Position numbers and translations under genes: made by a program
Source of the DNA: Celeribacter sp. PS-C1
GTDB lineage: Bacteria; Pseudomonadota; Alphaproteobacteria; Rhodobacterales; Rhodobacteraceae
Direction of reading: 5' to 3'
NCBI RefSeq assembly: GCF_019429625.1
Contig: NZ_JAHXRW010000009.1
Span: 62,001-126,000, forward strand
Length of the DNA stretch: 64,000 nucleotides
Notes under the pieces: generated by a model
The model's input: the letters and a program-made list of their open reading frames with translations, nothing else
Databases searched by the model: none
Told to the model about the DNA's origin: nothing
In this document: positions 7,732 through 17,043 of the stretch, piece after piece
Numbering within the stretch: position 1 is the stretch's first letter
Layout: every line of letters begins with the position of its first letter

Positions 7732-8625
7732 GTGTTCGACGTCCTCTTCATCGGGCTAAGCCTCAGTTCGATCCTTCTCCTCGTGGCGCTTGGTCTGGCT
7801 GTGACCTATGGCGCGATGGGGATCATCAATATGGCGCATGGCGAGATGGTTATGCTGGGGGCCTATGTCTCCGTTCTCGCCAACATTTGGCTTGGGGCCA
7901 ATCTTTTGGTCGCGATCCCGATTGCTTTTGTGGTCACGGCGCTCATCGGTCTTTTGATCGAACGCCTCGTGGTGCGGCGGCTCTACGGGCGATTGCTCGA
8001 TACGCTTCTGGCCACTTGGGGCATTGCGATCATCCTGCAACAGGCGATCCGCCTCGAATTCGGCCTGAGCTTTTTCGGCATTCACGTCAAAGGGCTCGGC
8101 TCCGGTCTGCAAAACGTGCCGGTGCCACAGGCCTTGCAGGGCACCGTGTCGATCTTTGGACAAGACCTGAACGCCTACCGAATTTTCATCGTCGCGATGA
8201 CGCTGGTGCTGGCCGTCGCCACTTGGGCGGTGATGTACCGGACATCTCTGGGCATGAAAGTCCGCGCGATCATTCGCAATCCGGGCATGGCCGCCGCCTG
8301 CGGCATCGACGTCAAACGCACGAATGCGATCACTTTCGCGCTGGGCTCGGGCCTTGCGGGTGTCGCGGGCGTCTTGATGGCCGGATTCAAAACCGTGGCC
8401 CCCGACATGGGCGCGACCATGGTTGTGGACGGCTTTATGGTGGTGGTCACCGGCGGCGTCGGAAGCCTCTTCGGCACCATCGCGGCCTCGGGTCTTTTGG
8501 GTGAATTCAACGCGCTTGTCGCGATGGTTTCCAACGACATCATCGGGCGGGCTGCGGTCTTTGCCGTGGTGATCTGCGTCATCCTGATCAAGCCTGCCGG
8601 GCTCTTCACATTCAAAGGGCGCTGA
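7732..8625 (+). CDS. urtB: Amide/urea ABC importer, LivH-type permease
   Basis: The 297-residue inner-membrane permease of the LivH/UrtB family shows about eight hydrophobic spans and the conserved segment YGAMGIINMAHGEMVMLGAY near the N-terminus. It lacks the long N-terminal extension found in many UrtB proteins. Translation starts at GTG 7732, with AAGGAGA 8 bases upstream. An ATG at 7727 is out of frame. It pairs with the LivM-type permease that starts two bases after its stop codon. Confidence 0.9.
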   Translation: MFDVLFIGLSLSSILLLVALGLAVTYGAMGIINMAHGEMVMLGAYVSVLANIWLGANLLVAIPIAFVVTALIGLLIERLVVRRLYGRLLDTLLATWGIAIILQQAIRLEFGLSFFGIHVKGLGSGLQNVPVPQALQGTVSIFGQDLNAYRIFIVAMTLVLAVATWAVMYRTSLGMKVRAIIRNPGMAAACGIDVKRTNAITFALGSGLAGVAGVLMAGFKTVAPDMGATMVVDGFMVVVTGGVGSLFGTIAASGLLGEFNALVAMVSNDIIGRAAVFAVVICVILIKPAGLFTFKGR

Positions 8626-8626
8626 T

Positions 8627-9757
8627 ATGAAAACGCTTTTCTCTTCCTATCATGTCTGGGCCTATCTGGCCTTTGCGATTGTCATTCTCGCGCTGCCCCT
8701 GATCGGGGACGAATTCTGGCTCAACCGGGTCGCGAAATACCTCTGCTATGGCATGTTGGGCGCGGCTGTCGCGCTCACTTGGGGCTATGCGGGTATTCTG
8801 AACCTCGGGCAGGGGCTATTCTTTGGCATCGGCGCCTATGCCATGGCGATGTCGCTCAAGCTCAAAAGCTACACCTCGATGCAGCAAGGCTCTGAGACGC
8901 CTGTGCCGGATTTCATGCTCTGGAACGCGGAACCCGGTGCTCCAACCGATCTATGCTGCATCACCCCCGGCTCCTGGCTTTGGATTCCGTTTCAATCGCA
9001 ATGGGTTGGCCTCATCGTGGCCGTCGTGCTCCCTGCGGTGTTTGCCTATATCATGGGGCGCATCATCTTCGGTCAGCGCATTTCGGGCGTGTTCGTCTCG
9101 ATCATCACGCTGGCGCTGGTGCTGTTGACGCGGCTTATCGTGACGGACGCGCAGCCCCTGACGAACGGCTTCAATGGCCTGACGGATCTGGGCTGGTTCA
9201 CCGTCTTTGGTGTCGAACTCGATCCCTATAGCAAGGTGACCTATATGGTCGTCGCCGTGGCACTGATCATCGTTCTGGCGCTCACCCGAATGCTGGTCGC
9301 CACGCGCGCAGGTACCATCCTTCAGGCCACCCGCGACAGCGACACGCGCGCGCTCTATCTGGGCTATGACGTGCCCGCCTATCAGAGCTTTTTCTTTGCC
9401 GTCTCTGCCGGGATCGCCGGTCTTGCGGGCATGCTTTATGTGATCGTGGCTGAATTCGCCTCGCCGTCTTTCCTCGAACTATCTTTCTCTGTGACCATGG
9501 TCGTCTGGGCCGCTGTCGGCGGGCGTGGTTCGATCCTTGGGGCCTGTATCGGTGCCATCCTGATCAATATGCTGGAGGCGCGGGTCTCCGAGACCGAAAG
9601 CCTTGTGGAAGCGTGGAAACTGATCATCGGTTTCGTCTTTGTGATCGTCGTCATCTACCTGCCGAAAGGCCTCTCCGGGTTGGCGCATGATCTCATGTCC
9701 AAACTGCAAAGCGCGCCCAAACTGTCGTCCGTTCAGAAAGAGGAGGCGCACCAATGA
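8627..9757 (+). CDS. urtC: Amide/urea ABC importer, LivM-type permease
   Basis: The 376-residue permease of the LivM/UrtC family begins at ATG 8627, two bases after urtB. It shows WGYAGILNLGQGLFFGIGAY, the usual LivM segment. It also has the extra ~45-residue periplasmic insertion around MQQGSETPVPDFMLWN that marks UrtC-type subunits and is absent from amino-acid LivM proteins. The C-terminal tail is hydrophilic. It forms the translocation channel with urtB. Confidence 0.9.
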   Translation: MKTLFSSYHVWAYLAFAIVILALPLIGDEFWLNRVAKYLCYGMLGAAVALTWGYAGILNLGQGLFFGIGAYAMAMSLKLKSYTSMQQGSETPVPDFMLWNAEPGAPTDLCCITPGSWLWIPFQSQWVGLIVAVVLPAVFAYIMGRIIFGQRISGVFVSIITLALVLLTRLIVTDAQPLTNGFNGLTDLGWFTVFGVELDPYSKVTYMVVAVALIIVLALTRMLVATRAGTILQATRDSDTRALYLGYDVPAYQSFFFAVSAGIAGLAGMLYVIVAEFASPSFLELSFSVTMVVWAAVGGRGSILGACIGAILINMLEARVSETESLVEAWKLIIGFVFVIVVIYLPKGLSGLAHDLMSKLQSAPKLSSVQKEEAHQ

Positions 9758-10503
9758 ATGCCGTTGCATTGGAGCTGGACGGTTTGGCCGTCGATTTTTC
9801 GGGGTTCCGTGCCGTGGACGGCGTGTCCATGGCGGTGGCGCATGGCGAGTTGCGGGTTCTTTTGGGGGCGAATGGCGCCGGGAAAACCACGCTGATGGAC
9901 CTGATTTCCGGCAAGACCAAATCCACCGAAGGCCGCGTCTATGTCCATGGTCGTGACGTGACCAACCAGCGCGAGCATAAAATCGCCCGCGCCGGTGTGG
10001 GGCGCAAGTTTCAGATCCCATCGGTGTTTTCGGGCCTGACCGTGCGCCAGAACCTCGAAGTGGCCCAGTCCGGGCAGCCGGGCGTGTTCGCCAACCTCAA
10101 AATGCGGTTGGACACGGAGGCGCAAGAGCGCCTTGACGAGACGCTCGATCTCATCGGTTTGACGGATGAGGCAGAGACAGAAGCGGGTGTGCTCAGCCAT
10201 GGGCAAACGCAATGGCTCGAACTTGGGATGTTGATGATCCAGAATGCCTCTGTGATCCTGTTGGATGAACCCACGGCGGGGATGACAGCGGGTGAGACCG
10301 CGAAAACGGCGGAGATCATCAACCGCCTCAAGGGCAAACACACGCTTTTGGTGGTCGAACACGATATGGCTTTCGTGCGCGACATCGCCGAACGCATCAC
10401 CGTGTTGCATCTCGGCAAGGTTCTGGCCGAAGGCAATGTGGCCTTCATCGAAAACCATCCTGACGTCAAAGCCGCCTATCTCGGAAAGCAGGGGATTTCC
10501 TGA
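9754..10503 (+). CDS. urtD: Amide/urea ABC importer, ATP-binding protein UrtD
   Basis: The 249-residue ABC ATPase has Walker A GANGAGKTT, Walker B VILLDEPTAG and the unusual signature LSHGQTQWLELGM, which is typical of UrtD rather than LivG. Its start overlaps the urtC stop (ATGA), so the two are probably translationally coupled. It powers import together with UrtE. Confidence 0.93.
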   Translation: MNAVALELDGLAVDFSGFRAVDGVSMAVAHGELRVLLGANGAGKTTLMDLISGKTKSTEGRVYVHGRDVTNQREHKIARAGVGRKFQIPSVFSGLTVRQNLEVAQSGQPGVFANLKMRLDTEAQERLDETLDLIGLTDEAETEAGVLSHGQTQWLELGMLMIQNASVILLDEPTAGMTAGETAKTAEIINRLKGKHTLLVVEHDMAFVRDIAERITVLHLGKVLAEGNVAFIENHPDVKAAYLGKQGIS

Positions 10504-11198
10504 TGCTCGATCTGATCAATCTCGAAAGCTATTATGGCCGCTCAAAGGCGCTCAACGGCATCACCCTGTCGATCCCCAAAGGCGAGATTACCGGCATTGC
10601 CGGGCGCAATGGCACAGGTAAAACGACGCTCTTGAAAACCATCATGGGGCTGACGGATGACAGTTCCGGGACGATCCGCCTTGCGGACAAGGATCTGATC
10701 ACCTGCCCGACGCATGAGCGTGCGCTGTCCGGCATCGCCTATGTGCCGCAGGGGCGGGGGATCATTCCCGAATTCACTGTGCGCGAAAACATTCTGATGG
10801 GTGCTTTCGCTCATCGCGAAGGCAAGCGCAGCATACCCGAGATCGTGCCGGAGCTTTTCCCCTATCTTGCCGACAATATGTCTCGTCCCGGTGGAGTTCT
10901 CTCGGGTGGGCAACAGCAACAACTCGCCATCGCACGGGCCTTGGCGGCGGAGCCGGATGTCGTGTTGCTCGATGAGCCGAACGAGGGCATTCAGCCGTCG
11001 ATCGTCGAGGAAATCGAAGCTGTCATTTTGCGAATGAAGGACGATCTTGGTCTGACAGTTGTGCTGGTCGAACAGAACATCGGCTTCCTGCGCCGTGCGG
11101 CGAGCAGCTTTGCCATGCTGGAAAAAGGTCGCGTCGTCGAGGCGGGCCAGATCGCGGCCCTCTCTGACGAAATGGTGGAGCGTCATATGACGATCTGA
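10503..11198 (+). CDS. urtE: Amide/urea ABC importer, ATP-binding protein UrtE
   Basis: The 231-residue second ATPase of the importer has Walker A GRNGTGKTT, signature LSGGQQQQLAIARAL and Walker B VVLLDEPNEGIQPS. GIQPS after the catalytic Glu is characteristic of UrtE/LivF. It overlaps urtD by one base (TGATG). Five bases separate its stop from the convergent Lrp-type gene, and no terminator is seen between them. Confidence 0.93.
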   Translation: MLDLINLESYYGRSKALNGITLSIPKGEITGIAGRNGTGKTTLLKTIMGLTDDSSGTIRLADKDLITCPTHERALSGIAYVPQGRGIIPEFTVRENILMGAFAHREGKRSIPEIVPELFPYLADNMSRPGGVLSGGQQQQLAIARALAAEPDVVLLDEPNEGIQPSIVEEIEAVILRMKDDLGLTVVLVEQNIGFLRRAASSFAMLEKGRVVEAGQIAALSDEMVERHMTI

Positions 11199-11203
11199 GG
11201 CGC

Positions 11204-11716
11204 TTACAAGTAAGAGGTCGGAATAGCCGTGGTGAATTTCAGTTCTTCCATGGAGATCATGGAATTCACCTGGCTGAACTCGAGGCGTTGGATCATGCGT
11301 TTGTAGACCGCATCATAGGCGGCCATATCTGCCACTACGACCTTGAGGATGTAATCCACGGTGCCTGTGAGCCGGTAGGCTTCGACCACCTCCGGGATGT
11401 CGTCGATCAGTTCGCGAAAGGTGTTGAGCCAATCGATCTCGTGGCGCGAGGTGCTGACCCCGATGAACACGGTCAGCGGCACATTGGCGCGGGTCTGATC
11501 CACGAGGACGACGCGCTTCTTGATCACGCCGGCCTCTTCCATGCGCTTGATCCGCCGCCAACAGGGGTTGGTCGACAGGCCGACCGCTTCGGAAATGGCC
11601 TGAATCGGCGTGTCGCTGTCCTGTTGAAGGATTTCCAGAATGCGTTGATCGGTCTCGTCGAAAGTCATGCTTTCGATCGGTTTCGATCCGGTTTTGCGTG
11701 GGCGAGGCTCTGTCAT
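11204..11716 (-). CDS. Lrp/AsnC-family transcriptional regulator
   Basis: The protein has 170 residues. An N-terminal helix-turn-helix (~20-65, IQAISEAVGLSTNPCWRRIKRMEEAGVI) is followed by an Lrp/AsnC ligand-binding and oligomerisation domain (~85-160) that typically senses an amino acid. The first ~16 residues are a basic extension. The start at 11716 overlaps the stop of the upstream VOC gene (ATGA), which favours coupled translation. It is the last gene of the SDR-VOC-Lrp unit and may control it or the divergent Dpp operon. The ligand is unknown. Confidence 0.92.
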   Translation of the reverse strand: MTEPRPRKTGSKPIESMTFDETDQRILEILQQDSDTPIQAISEAVGLSTNPCWRRIKRMEEAGVIKKRVVLVDQTRANVPLTVFIGVSTSRHEIDWLNTFRELIDDIPEVVEAYRLTGTVDYILKVVVADMAAYDAVYKRMIQRLEFSQVNSMISMEELKFTTAIPTSYL

Positions 11717-12573
11717 GCGGAAACAAACTCCAAAATTACACCGGCTGAAAATTCGGGTCCCACGGCGAGGCCGGAGGCGGTGTCACAAATCTTTACATTC
11801 GCATCTTTAAGGCAGTCGCGCAGGGTTTCAAGGCTGCGCACTTTGATGCGAAGCGCTGTAAACGCTCCCTTGGTCGTGCCGGAGATGTTGATGTCTGGAT
11901 AAAGAGCGGCCATGCGCGCCGCCGTCGCAAGGATGAGCGGTGCGGAATTGGGGCCTGTCGTGATGGTCGTGAGCCCGTCTTCGGTCTGCACCGCGCCGTC
12001 GGCCCAAAGTCTCGCAAAGCGCGGGGCGTCCTCCTCGGGTGTCTCGGAGATCGCAAGCACGGCATCCAATCCGCAGGCGGTGTTGGCGTGTTCCAAAAGT
12101 TCTGGAACCCACACCGTCTCACGGGTCTTGTGTTGGCACATGAACACCGTGCCGAATGGGGTCTCATCCGTGGTAAAGCTGACGGTGGAAAAGGCCGCGA
12201 TGCCTTCGGAGCCGTCGGGCAGGGGGACCGGGCGAGAGAAACTTCCAAGCCCTTGTGTCGTAATACCCAAAGCGCCAAGAGCCTCTGCGGCAGCTTCGGC
12301 GTCGTCAATCCGACAGGCAATGGCATGAAGGCCCTGACCCATCGTGGCCAACATCTCGCGACGTGAGGCGTTTAGTTCGGTCGGGGTGACGATGCCCAAA
12401 AGCTCGAAGTAGTCTTCCGGGAACATGATGGTGTAATTCGCCGTGCCTTTGGCGGCAGAATGTGTGCCGCGTGGCGAGAGGGTAAAGCCGAGCGCTTCAT
12501 ATTGCGCGGCGGCATTGTCGAGGTCGTCTACGAGGGCAAAGCAATGGTCGATGCCTTTGACGGGATGGGTCAT
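11713..12573 (-). CDS. VOC (glyoxalase-like) family protein
   Basis: The 286-residue protein has the vicinal-oxygen-chelate fold, starting with IDHCFALVDDLDNAAAQYEALGF, a typical glyoxalase opening. A second half-module lies after about residue 145 (TVWVPELLEHANTACGLDAV). It resembles the glyoxalase_3-like group of unknown activity. The family uses a metal to isomerise, cleave or oxidise small molecules, but the substrate cannot be named from sequence. It lies 25 bases after the SDR gene and overlaps the Lrp gene. Confidence 0.8.
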   Translation of the reverse strand: MTHPVKGIDHCFALVDDLDNAAAQYEALGFTLSPRGTHSAAKGTANYTIMFPEDYFELLGIVTPTELNASRREMLATMGQGLHAIACRIDDAEAAAEALGALGITTQGLGSFSRPVPLPDGSEGIAAFSTVSFTTDETPFGTVFMCQHKTRETVWVPELLEHANTACGLDAVLAISETPEEDAPRFARLWADGAVQTEDGLTTITTGPNSAPLILATAARMAALYPDINISGTTKGAFTALRIKVRSLETLRDCLKDANVKICDTASGLAVGPEFSAGVILEFVSA

Positions 12574-12598
12574 GTGCGAGTCTCTTTATAAATAGGCG

Positions 12599-13309
12599 TT
12601 ACGTGCGAACGGGGCTCAGAACGATTTCCGGCAGGCAGATGCCGGGCTGCATTTCGGCGACGAAGAGCGCGGTTTTCGCCATATCCTCCGGTTGGATCAT
12701 CGCGGCCATTTGTGCGGCATCGAAGCCGGGGCGTTTCGCCAAAAGCGGCGTCGCCACCTCGGCGGGGCAAAGGGCGGTGGAGCGGATGCCGTTCTTGCCC
12801 TCCTCGTCATTGAGGCTGAGCGAGAGATCGGACAGCGCATGTTTCGAGGCGCCATAGACCACGCCGCTGACCGGTGAATGAAACCGCCCGGCCCAGCTCG
12901 ACGTATGGATCATCACGCCGTCTTTCTGGGTGCGCATGATCGGCAGGCAGGCGGCGATCACATTGAGCGCACCGGTGATGTTGACGTCGATCACCCGATC
13001 CCAGCTCTCCCAATCGAGATCGGCCCAGCTGCGTTTCGGGATGTTGAGGCCGGCGTTGTTGCACAGCACATTGAGCCCACCGGACCAGTTCGCAATGCTT
13101 TGCGCGGCTTCTGACATGCTGGTGCGGTCTGTGACATCTCCGGGCAGGATCAGCACGGCTTCTGGGTCGGGCAGGGTGGCGGCCACGGCCTCAAGGCTGT
13201 CGCGCCCGCGCGCGGTCAGCGCCACGCGATATCCGGCCTCTGCAAAGCCCTTTGCCATGGCCGCGCCGATGCCGGAGCCCGCGCCGGTGATCCATGCAGT
13301 TTTTGTCAT
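12599..13309 (-). CDS. Short-chain dehydrogenase/reductase
   Basis: The 236-residue classical SDR has the NAD(P) motif TGAGSGIG (8-15), NNAG, a catalytic Ser in HTSSWAG and the YGASK (YxxxK) pair. It should oxidise or reduce a hydroxyl or keto group in the cytoplasm. It is the first gene of the leftward SDR-VOC-Lrp unit, divergent from the Dpp-type operon. The substrate is unknown. Confidence 0.9.
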   Translation of the reverse strand: MTKTAWITGAGSGIGAAMAKGFAEAGYRVALTARGRDSLEAVAATLPDPEAVLILPGDVTDRTSMSEAAQSIANWSGGLNVLCNNAGLNIPKRSWADLDWESWDRVIDVNITGALNVIAACLPIMRTQKDGVMIHTSSWAGRFHSPVSGVVYGASKHALSDLSLSLNDEEGKNGIRSTALCPAEVATPLLAKRPGFDAAQMAAMIQPEDMAKTALFVAEMQPGICLPEIVLSPVRT

Positions 13310-13407
13310 ATGTTCTGTCCCAGTGTTGTCGAATTAATGAGGATGCTAGCACCAAAATTTAATCATTGTGTAGAATTTTTTTCCAATCTTGTCTTAAAAG
13401 TTGGTTT

Positions 13408-13437
13408 TTGATGTTGACGAACGCGTTGTGCTACACT
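13408..13437 (+). promoter_or_regulatory. Possible promoter of the dpp-type operon
   Basis: TTGATG (13408-13413) and TACACT (13432-13437) are separated by 18 bases and lie ~70 bases before the binding-protein start. The flanking AT-rich stretch 13340-13400 also has to serve the divergent SDR gene. This is a prediction from pattern alone. Confidence 0.4.
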
Positions 13438-13507
13438 CAGGTGAGGGGGCATAATGTCCGCACAGGCCCGATACAGGGCAAACACTCGACCGGGAGAACC
13501 AGAAAAA

Positions 13508-15103
13508 ATGAGTTTGACGATAAAACAGGCGGGGCTGACGCTCGCCATGACCGGGGCTCTGAGTTCCGTGGCCTTCTCGGCCCAAGCGCAGGAAGAGGTC
13601 CAAAAAGGCGGCACCGCCGTCATCCACATGATTTCCGAACAGCGTATCCTCAATCCGGGCCTGCGTGCCTCCACTGGGGTGTACAACATCACCGGCAAGA
13701 TCATGGAGCCGCTGATCGACAAAAGCTACGACGGCTACGAGCCGGTGCTGGCGACCGAATGGTCCAGCTCCGACGACGGTCTGGCGATCACGGTGCAGCT
13801 GCGCGAAGGTGTGAACTGGCACGATGGCGAACCCTTCACCTGTGACGACGTGGCGTTTTCGGCGATGGAGCTTTGGAAAGAGTTGCTGAACTACTCCTCC
13901 GCGCTTCAGGCCAACCTTGAAAGTGTCGATTGCCCGACCCCGCACACGGCAGTGTTCAACTATTCCAAACCGATGCCGCTCGAACTCTTTGTCGCCGCCA
14001 TGCCCGATCTGGGCCATCCGGTGCCGAAACACCTGTTCGAGGGCACCGACATCCTGAAGAACGAATACAACACCGCGCCCGTCGGCACCGGTCCGTTCAA
14101 ATTCGTTGAATATGAGCGCGGGCAATATGTGCTGGCCGAGAAAAACGAAGACTACTGGCGCGAGGGCTACCCCTATCTCGACCGCATCGTCTGGCGTTTC
14201 ATCAAGGATAAATCCGCCGCCGCCGCAGCCCTTGAGGCGGGCGAGGTGCATGAATCCGGCTTTATCGGCGTTTCCATGGCCGATGTGGCGCGCTTCGGCG
14301 AAGACGATCGCTTTGACGTCGGCACGCAGGGCTATGAAAACAACGTCGCCCACTCGACCGTTGAATTCAATCACCGCAACCCGATCCTCGCCGACCTGAA
14401 AGTGCGTCAGGCGATGTATCATGGTCTCGACATCGACTATGCGATCCAGACGATCATGCATGGCTTTGCAAAACCGGGCCGTGGTCCGGTGCCGAGCGCC
14501 GGTGGCATCAACTACACCGACGACGTGCCGACCTATGCCTACGATCCGGAACTCGCCAAGCAGATGCTCGACGAAGCTGGCTATCCGGTGCAGGACGATG
14601 GCTTCCGCTTTCACCTGAAACACCGTCCGGCGCCTTGGGGTGAATACACCCAGCTTTGGGCGGAATATTACGCGCAGGCGATGAAAGAGATCGGCATCGA
14701 TGTCGAAATCCTGACCAACGACGCGCCTGGGTTCCTCAATGGCGTTTATCGTGACCACGATTTCGACACTGCGAACGGCTGGCACCAGTTCCGGTCTGAC
14801 CCGGCTGTGTCCACCATGGTGTGGCTGCGGTCCGGTCAGCCGAATGGCACGCCCTGGACCAACCAGTTCGGTTGGAAGAGCGACGAGATTGACCAGATGA
14901 TCGACGATGCGGCCTCCGAGCTGGACGTCGAGAAGCGCGCCGAGATGTATCACGTGATTCAGGCCAAGGCGATGGAAGAGCTTCCGGTGATCTTCGCGAT
15001 CGAGCACCCGTTCATTTCCGTCACCTCGACCAAGCTCCGTAACCACCACAACACGCCGCGGTGGAACTCTTCGAGCTGGTACGATCTCTGGCTCGAACAG
15101 TGA
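13508..15103 (+). CDS. Dpp/Opp-type ABC importer, substrate-binding protein
   Basis: The 531-residue family-5 solute-binding protein is of the kind that binds peptides, opines or glutathione. A Sec signal peptide ends near AQAQEE (~residue 31). Start 13508 gives an intact signal peptide; the in-frame ATG at 13454 would add 18 polar residues. The domain is full length for the family. It leads an operon with two permeases, a double ATPase and four enzymes likely to process the import, so its ligand is expected to be a small amide or cysteine-derived compound. That ligand is inferred. Confidence 0.93.
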   Translation: MSLTIKQAGLTLAMTGALSSVAFSAQAQEEVQKGGTAVIHMISEQRILNPGLRASTGVYNITGKIMEPLIDKSYDGYEPVLATEWSSSDDGLAITVQLREGVNWHDGEPFTCDDVAFSAMELWKELLNYSSALQANLESVDCPTPHTAVFNYSKPMPLELFVAAMPDLGHPVPKHLFEGTDILKNEYNTAPVGTGPFKFVEYERGQYVLAEKNEDYWREGYPYLDRIVWRFIKDKSAAAAALEAGEVHESGFIGVSMADVARFGEDDRFDVGTQGYENNVAHSTVEFNHRNPILADLKVRQAMYHGLDIDYAIQTIMHGFAKPGRGPVPSAGGINYTDDVPTYAYDPELAKQMLDEAGYPVQDDGFRFHLKHRPAPWGEYTQLWAEYYAQAMKEIGIDVEILTNDAPGFLNGVYRDHDFDTANGWHQFRSDPAVSTMVWLRSGQPNGTPWTNQFGWKSDEIDQMIDDAASELDVEKRAEMYHVIQAKAMEELPVIFAIEHPFISVTSTKLRNHHNTPRWNSSSWYDLWLEQ

Positions 15104-15113
15104 TCTGACACTG

Positions 15114-15146
15114 GCGGGCGCGTTGTCCCTGCGCGCCCGCTCTTTT
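15114..15146 (+). other. Hairpin with T tail after the binding-protein gene
   Basis: GCGGGCGCG (15114-15122) pairs perfectly with CGCGCCCGC (15132-15140) and is followed by TCTTTT. It lies between the binding-protein stop and the permease start. It looks like a partial terminator, allowing less permease than binding protein to be made. Confidence 0.65.
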
Positions 15147-15181
15147 GACATTTGCCCATGATCCCGAAGGATCCAAAGACA

Positions 15182-16171
15182 ATGACACTGCACATGCCCC
15201 CGATCCTGACTTACGCGCTGAGGCGGTTGGTTCAGGCCATTCCCGTGGTCATCCTGATCATGATCGGCACATTTCTTTTGCTCAAACTTGCCCCCGGCGA
15301 CACGGTCGATGCGCTTGTGGGCGACATGGGGGGCGCAGATGCCGCCTTCATCGCGCGGCTTCGGGCCGAATACGGTCTCGATCAGCCGATCTGGGTGCAG
15401 CTCTGGCGCTATATGGTCAAGCTGGCGAGCTTCGATTTCGGCTGGTCCTTTGTTTATGAGCAACCCGTGGCGACCGTTTTGATGGACCGCCTCGGCACCA
15501 CGCTGATGCTGATGGCTGCCTCTCTGAGCATCGCCTTTTGCGCTGGGATCGTGTTGGGCGCCATTGCCGCGCGCCGCGCCTATTCCGCGACCGACAACCT
15601 GATTTCCGTTCTGGGCCTCGTGTTCTACGCCACGCCGTCGTTCTTCCTGTCGCTGATGCTGATGCTGGTCTTCTCTGTAAAGCTCGGCTGGCTGCCGGTG
15701 GGCGGGATCAAGACCATCGCCGCCTTTTACACCGGCTGGGATCACGTCTGGGACGTGGTGCGTCACCTGATCATGCCGACCACCGCTTTGTCGCTGATCT
15801 ATCTGGCGTTTTACCTGCGCCTGATGCGGGCGTCCGTGATGGAGGTTGCCGATCTCGATTACGTCCGCACCGCCCGCGCCAAAGGCGCCCGCGAAGGCCG
15901 TCTTATGACCCACCACATTATGCGCAACGCGCTCTTGCCGGTGGTCACACTTTTGGGGTTGCAATTCTCCACCGTTTTGGGCGGCTCCATCGTGGTTGAA
16001 ACCATCTTTACCCTGCCGGGGCTGGGCCAGCTGGCCTACCAGTCCGTCGTCCAGCGCGACATGAACACCTTGATGGGGATCATCTTCCTCTGCGCCATCA
16101 TCGTTGTCGTCGTCAATTTCCTCACCGACCTGCTCTATGCACGTCTCGACAGCCGGATCGAACTCGCATGA
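15182..16171 (+). CDS. Dpp/Opp-type ABC importer, permease B
   Basis: The 329-residue DppB-type permease has about six membrane spans and the conserved cytoplasmic EAA-like loop (DYVRTARAKGARE). Start 15182 is preferred over 15152 because AAGGA lies ~10 bases before it and the first hydrophobic span then begins at the usual position. It forms the channel with the next permease, whose start overlaps its stop codon. Confidence 0.9.
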   Translation: MTLHMPPILTYALRRLVQAIPVVILIMIGTFLLLKLAPGDTVDALVGDMGGADAAFIARLRAEYGLDQPIWVQLWRYMVKLASFDFGWSFVYEQPVATVLMDRLGTTLMLMAASLSIAFCAGIVLGAIAARRAYSATDNLISVLGLVFYATPSFFLSLMLMLVFSVKLGWLPVGGIKTIAAFYTGWDHVWDVVRHLIMPTTALSLIYLAFYLRLMRASVMEVADLDYVRTARAKGAREGRLMTHHIMRNALLPVVTLLGLQFSTVLGGSIVVETIFTLPGLGQLAYQSVVQRDMNTLMGIIFLCAIIVVVVNFLTDLLYARLDSRIELA

Positions 16172-17043
16172 CCTTCGCCGATACAGAAATCGCCCCGCCC
16201 GAGCCGCCGCGCTACGTCATGTTCTGGCGCCGTTACAAACGCAACCGTGCCGCTTTGCTTGGCCTCGTGCTCTTTGTCCTCGTCGTGCTCATGGCGTTGA
16301 CGGCGGGCATCATTGATCCCGGTGACCCTCTGCGCCGCGCGGGGGAACCGCTCACTCCGCCGTTCATGAACTGGGACACGCCTTTGGGCACTGACCAATT
16401 GGGCCGCGATGTGCTCTCTGGTGTCTTCTACGGCGCGCGCATCTCGCTTTTGATCGGCGTGGTCGCCACCCTCGTGGCCATCGTCATCGGTGTCGTCATC
16501 GGCGCCCTTGCTGGCTACTTTGGCGGTTGGGTCGATGACGTGCTGATGCGCATCACCGAGGCCTTTCAGACCATCCCGAACTTTGTCCTCCTTTTGACGC
16601 TCGTCGCCATCATGGGCTCCAAGATCGAATGGATCACGCTGGCCATTGGTATCGTCAGTTGGACCGCACCCGCCCGTATGGTGCGCGCCGAGTTCATGTC
16701 GCTGCGAAATCGAGAATTCGTCGATGCCGCGCGCAATCTGGGCGTGTCGAACACCTCGATCATCTTCCGCGAAATCCTCCCCAACGCTCTGCCGCCGATC
16801 GTGGTTTACGCCTCCGTCATCATGGCGCTGTCGATCCTGATGGAAAGCGCGCTGGCGTTTCTCGCGCTGGGCGATCCGAACTACGCAAGCTGGGGCAATA
16901 TGATCGGTCAAGGCCGCGCCGTGCTGCGCTCCGCGCCTTACTGTGCCGTGATCCCCGGCATCGCGATCATCCTGACTGTGCTGTCCTTCTCGCTTCTGGG
17001 CGAAGGGCTCAACGATGCGCTCAATCCGAGGCAGAAGAAATGA
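16168..17043 (+). CDS. Dpp/Opp-type ABC importer, permease C
   Basis: The 291-residue DppC-type permease has a long cytoplasmic N-terminus followed by hydrophobic spans. It shows the family segment DQLGRDVLSGVFYGARISL and an EAA loop REFVDAARNLGVSN. ATGA overlaps link it to both the upstream permease and the downstream ATPase. Confidence 0.92.
   Translation: MTFADTEIAPPEPPRYVMFWRRYKRNRAALLGLVLFVLVVLMALTAGIIDPGDPLRRAGEPLTPPFMNWDTPLGTDQLGRDVLSGVFYGARISLLIGVVATLVAIVIGVVIGALAGYFGGWVDDVLMRITEAFQTIPNFVLLLTLVAIMGSKIEWITLAIGIVSWTAPARMVRAEFMSLRNREFVDAARNLGVSNTSIIFREILPNALPPIVVYASVIMALSILMESALAFLALGDPNYASWGNMIGQGRAVLRSAPYCAVIPGIAIILTVLSFSLLGEGLNDALNPRQKK

Noticed and set aside
13394-15964. Open frame of 856 codons on the minus strand opposite the binding-protein and permease genes
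   Set aside because: Its sequence is rich in His, Arg, Gln and Asp, as expected from antisense reading of a GC-rich gene, with no recognisable domain, and the plus strand holds clear family members.
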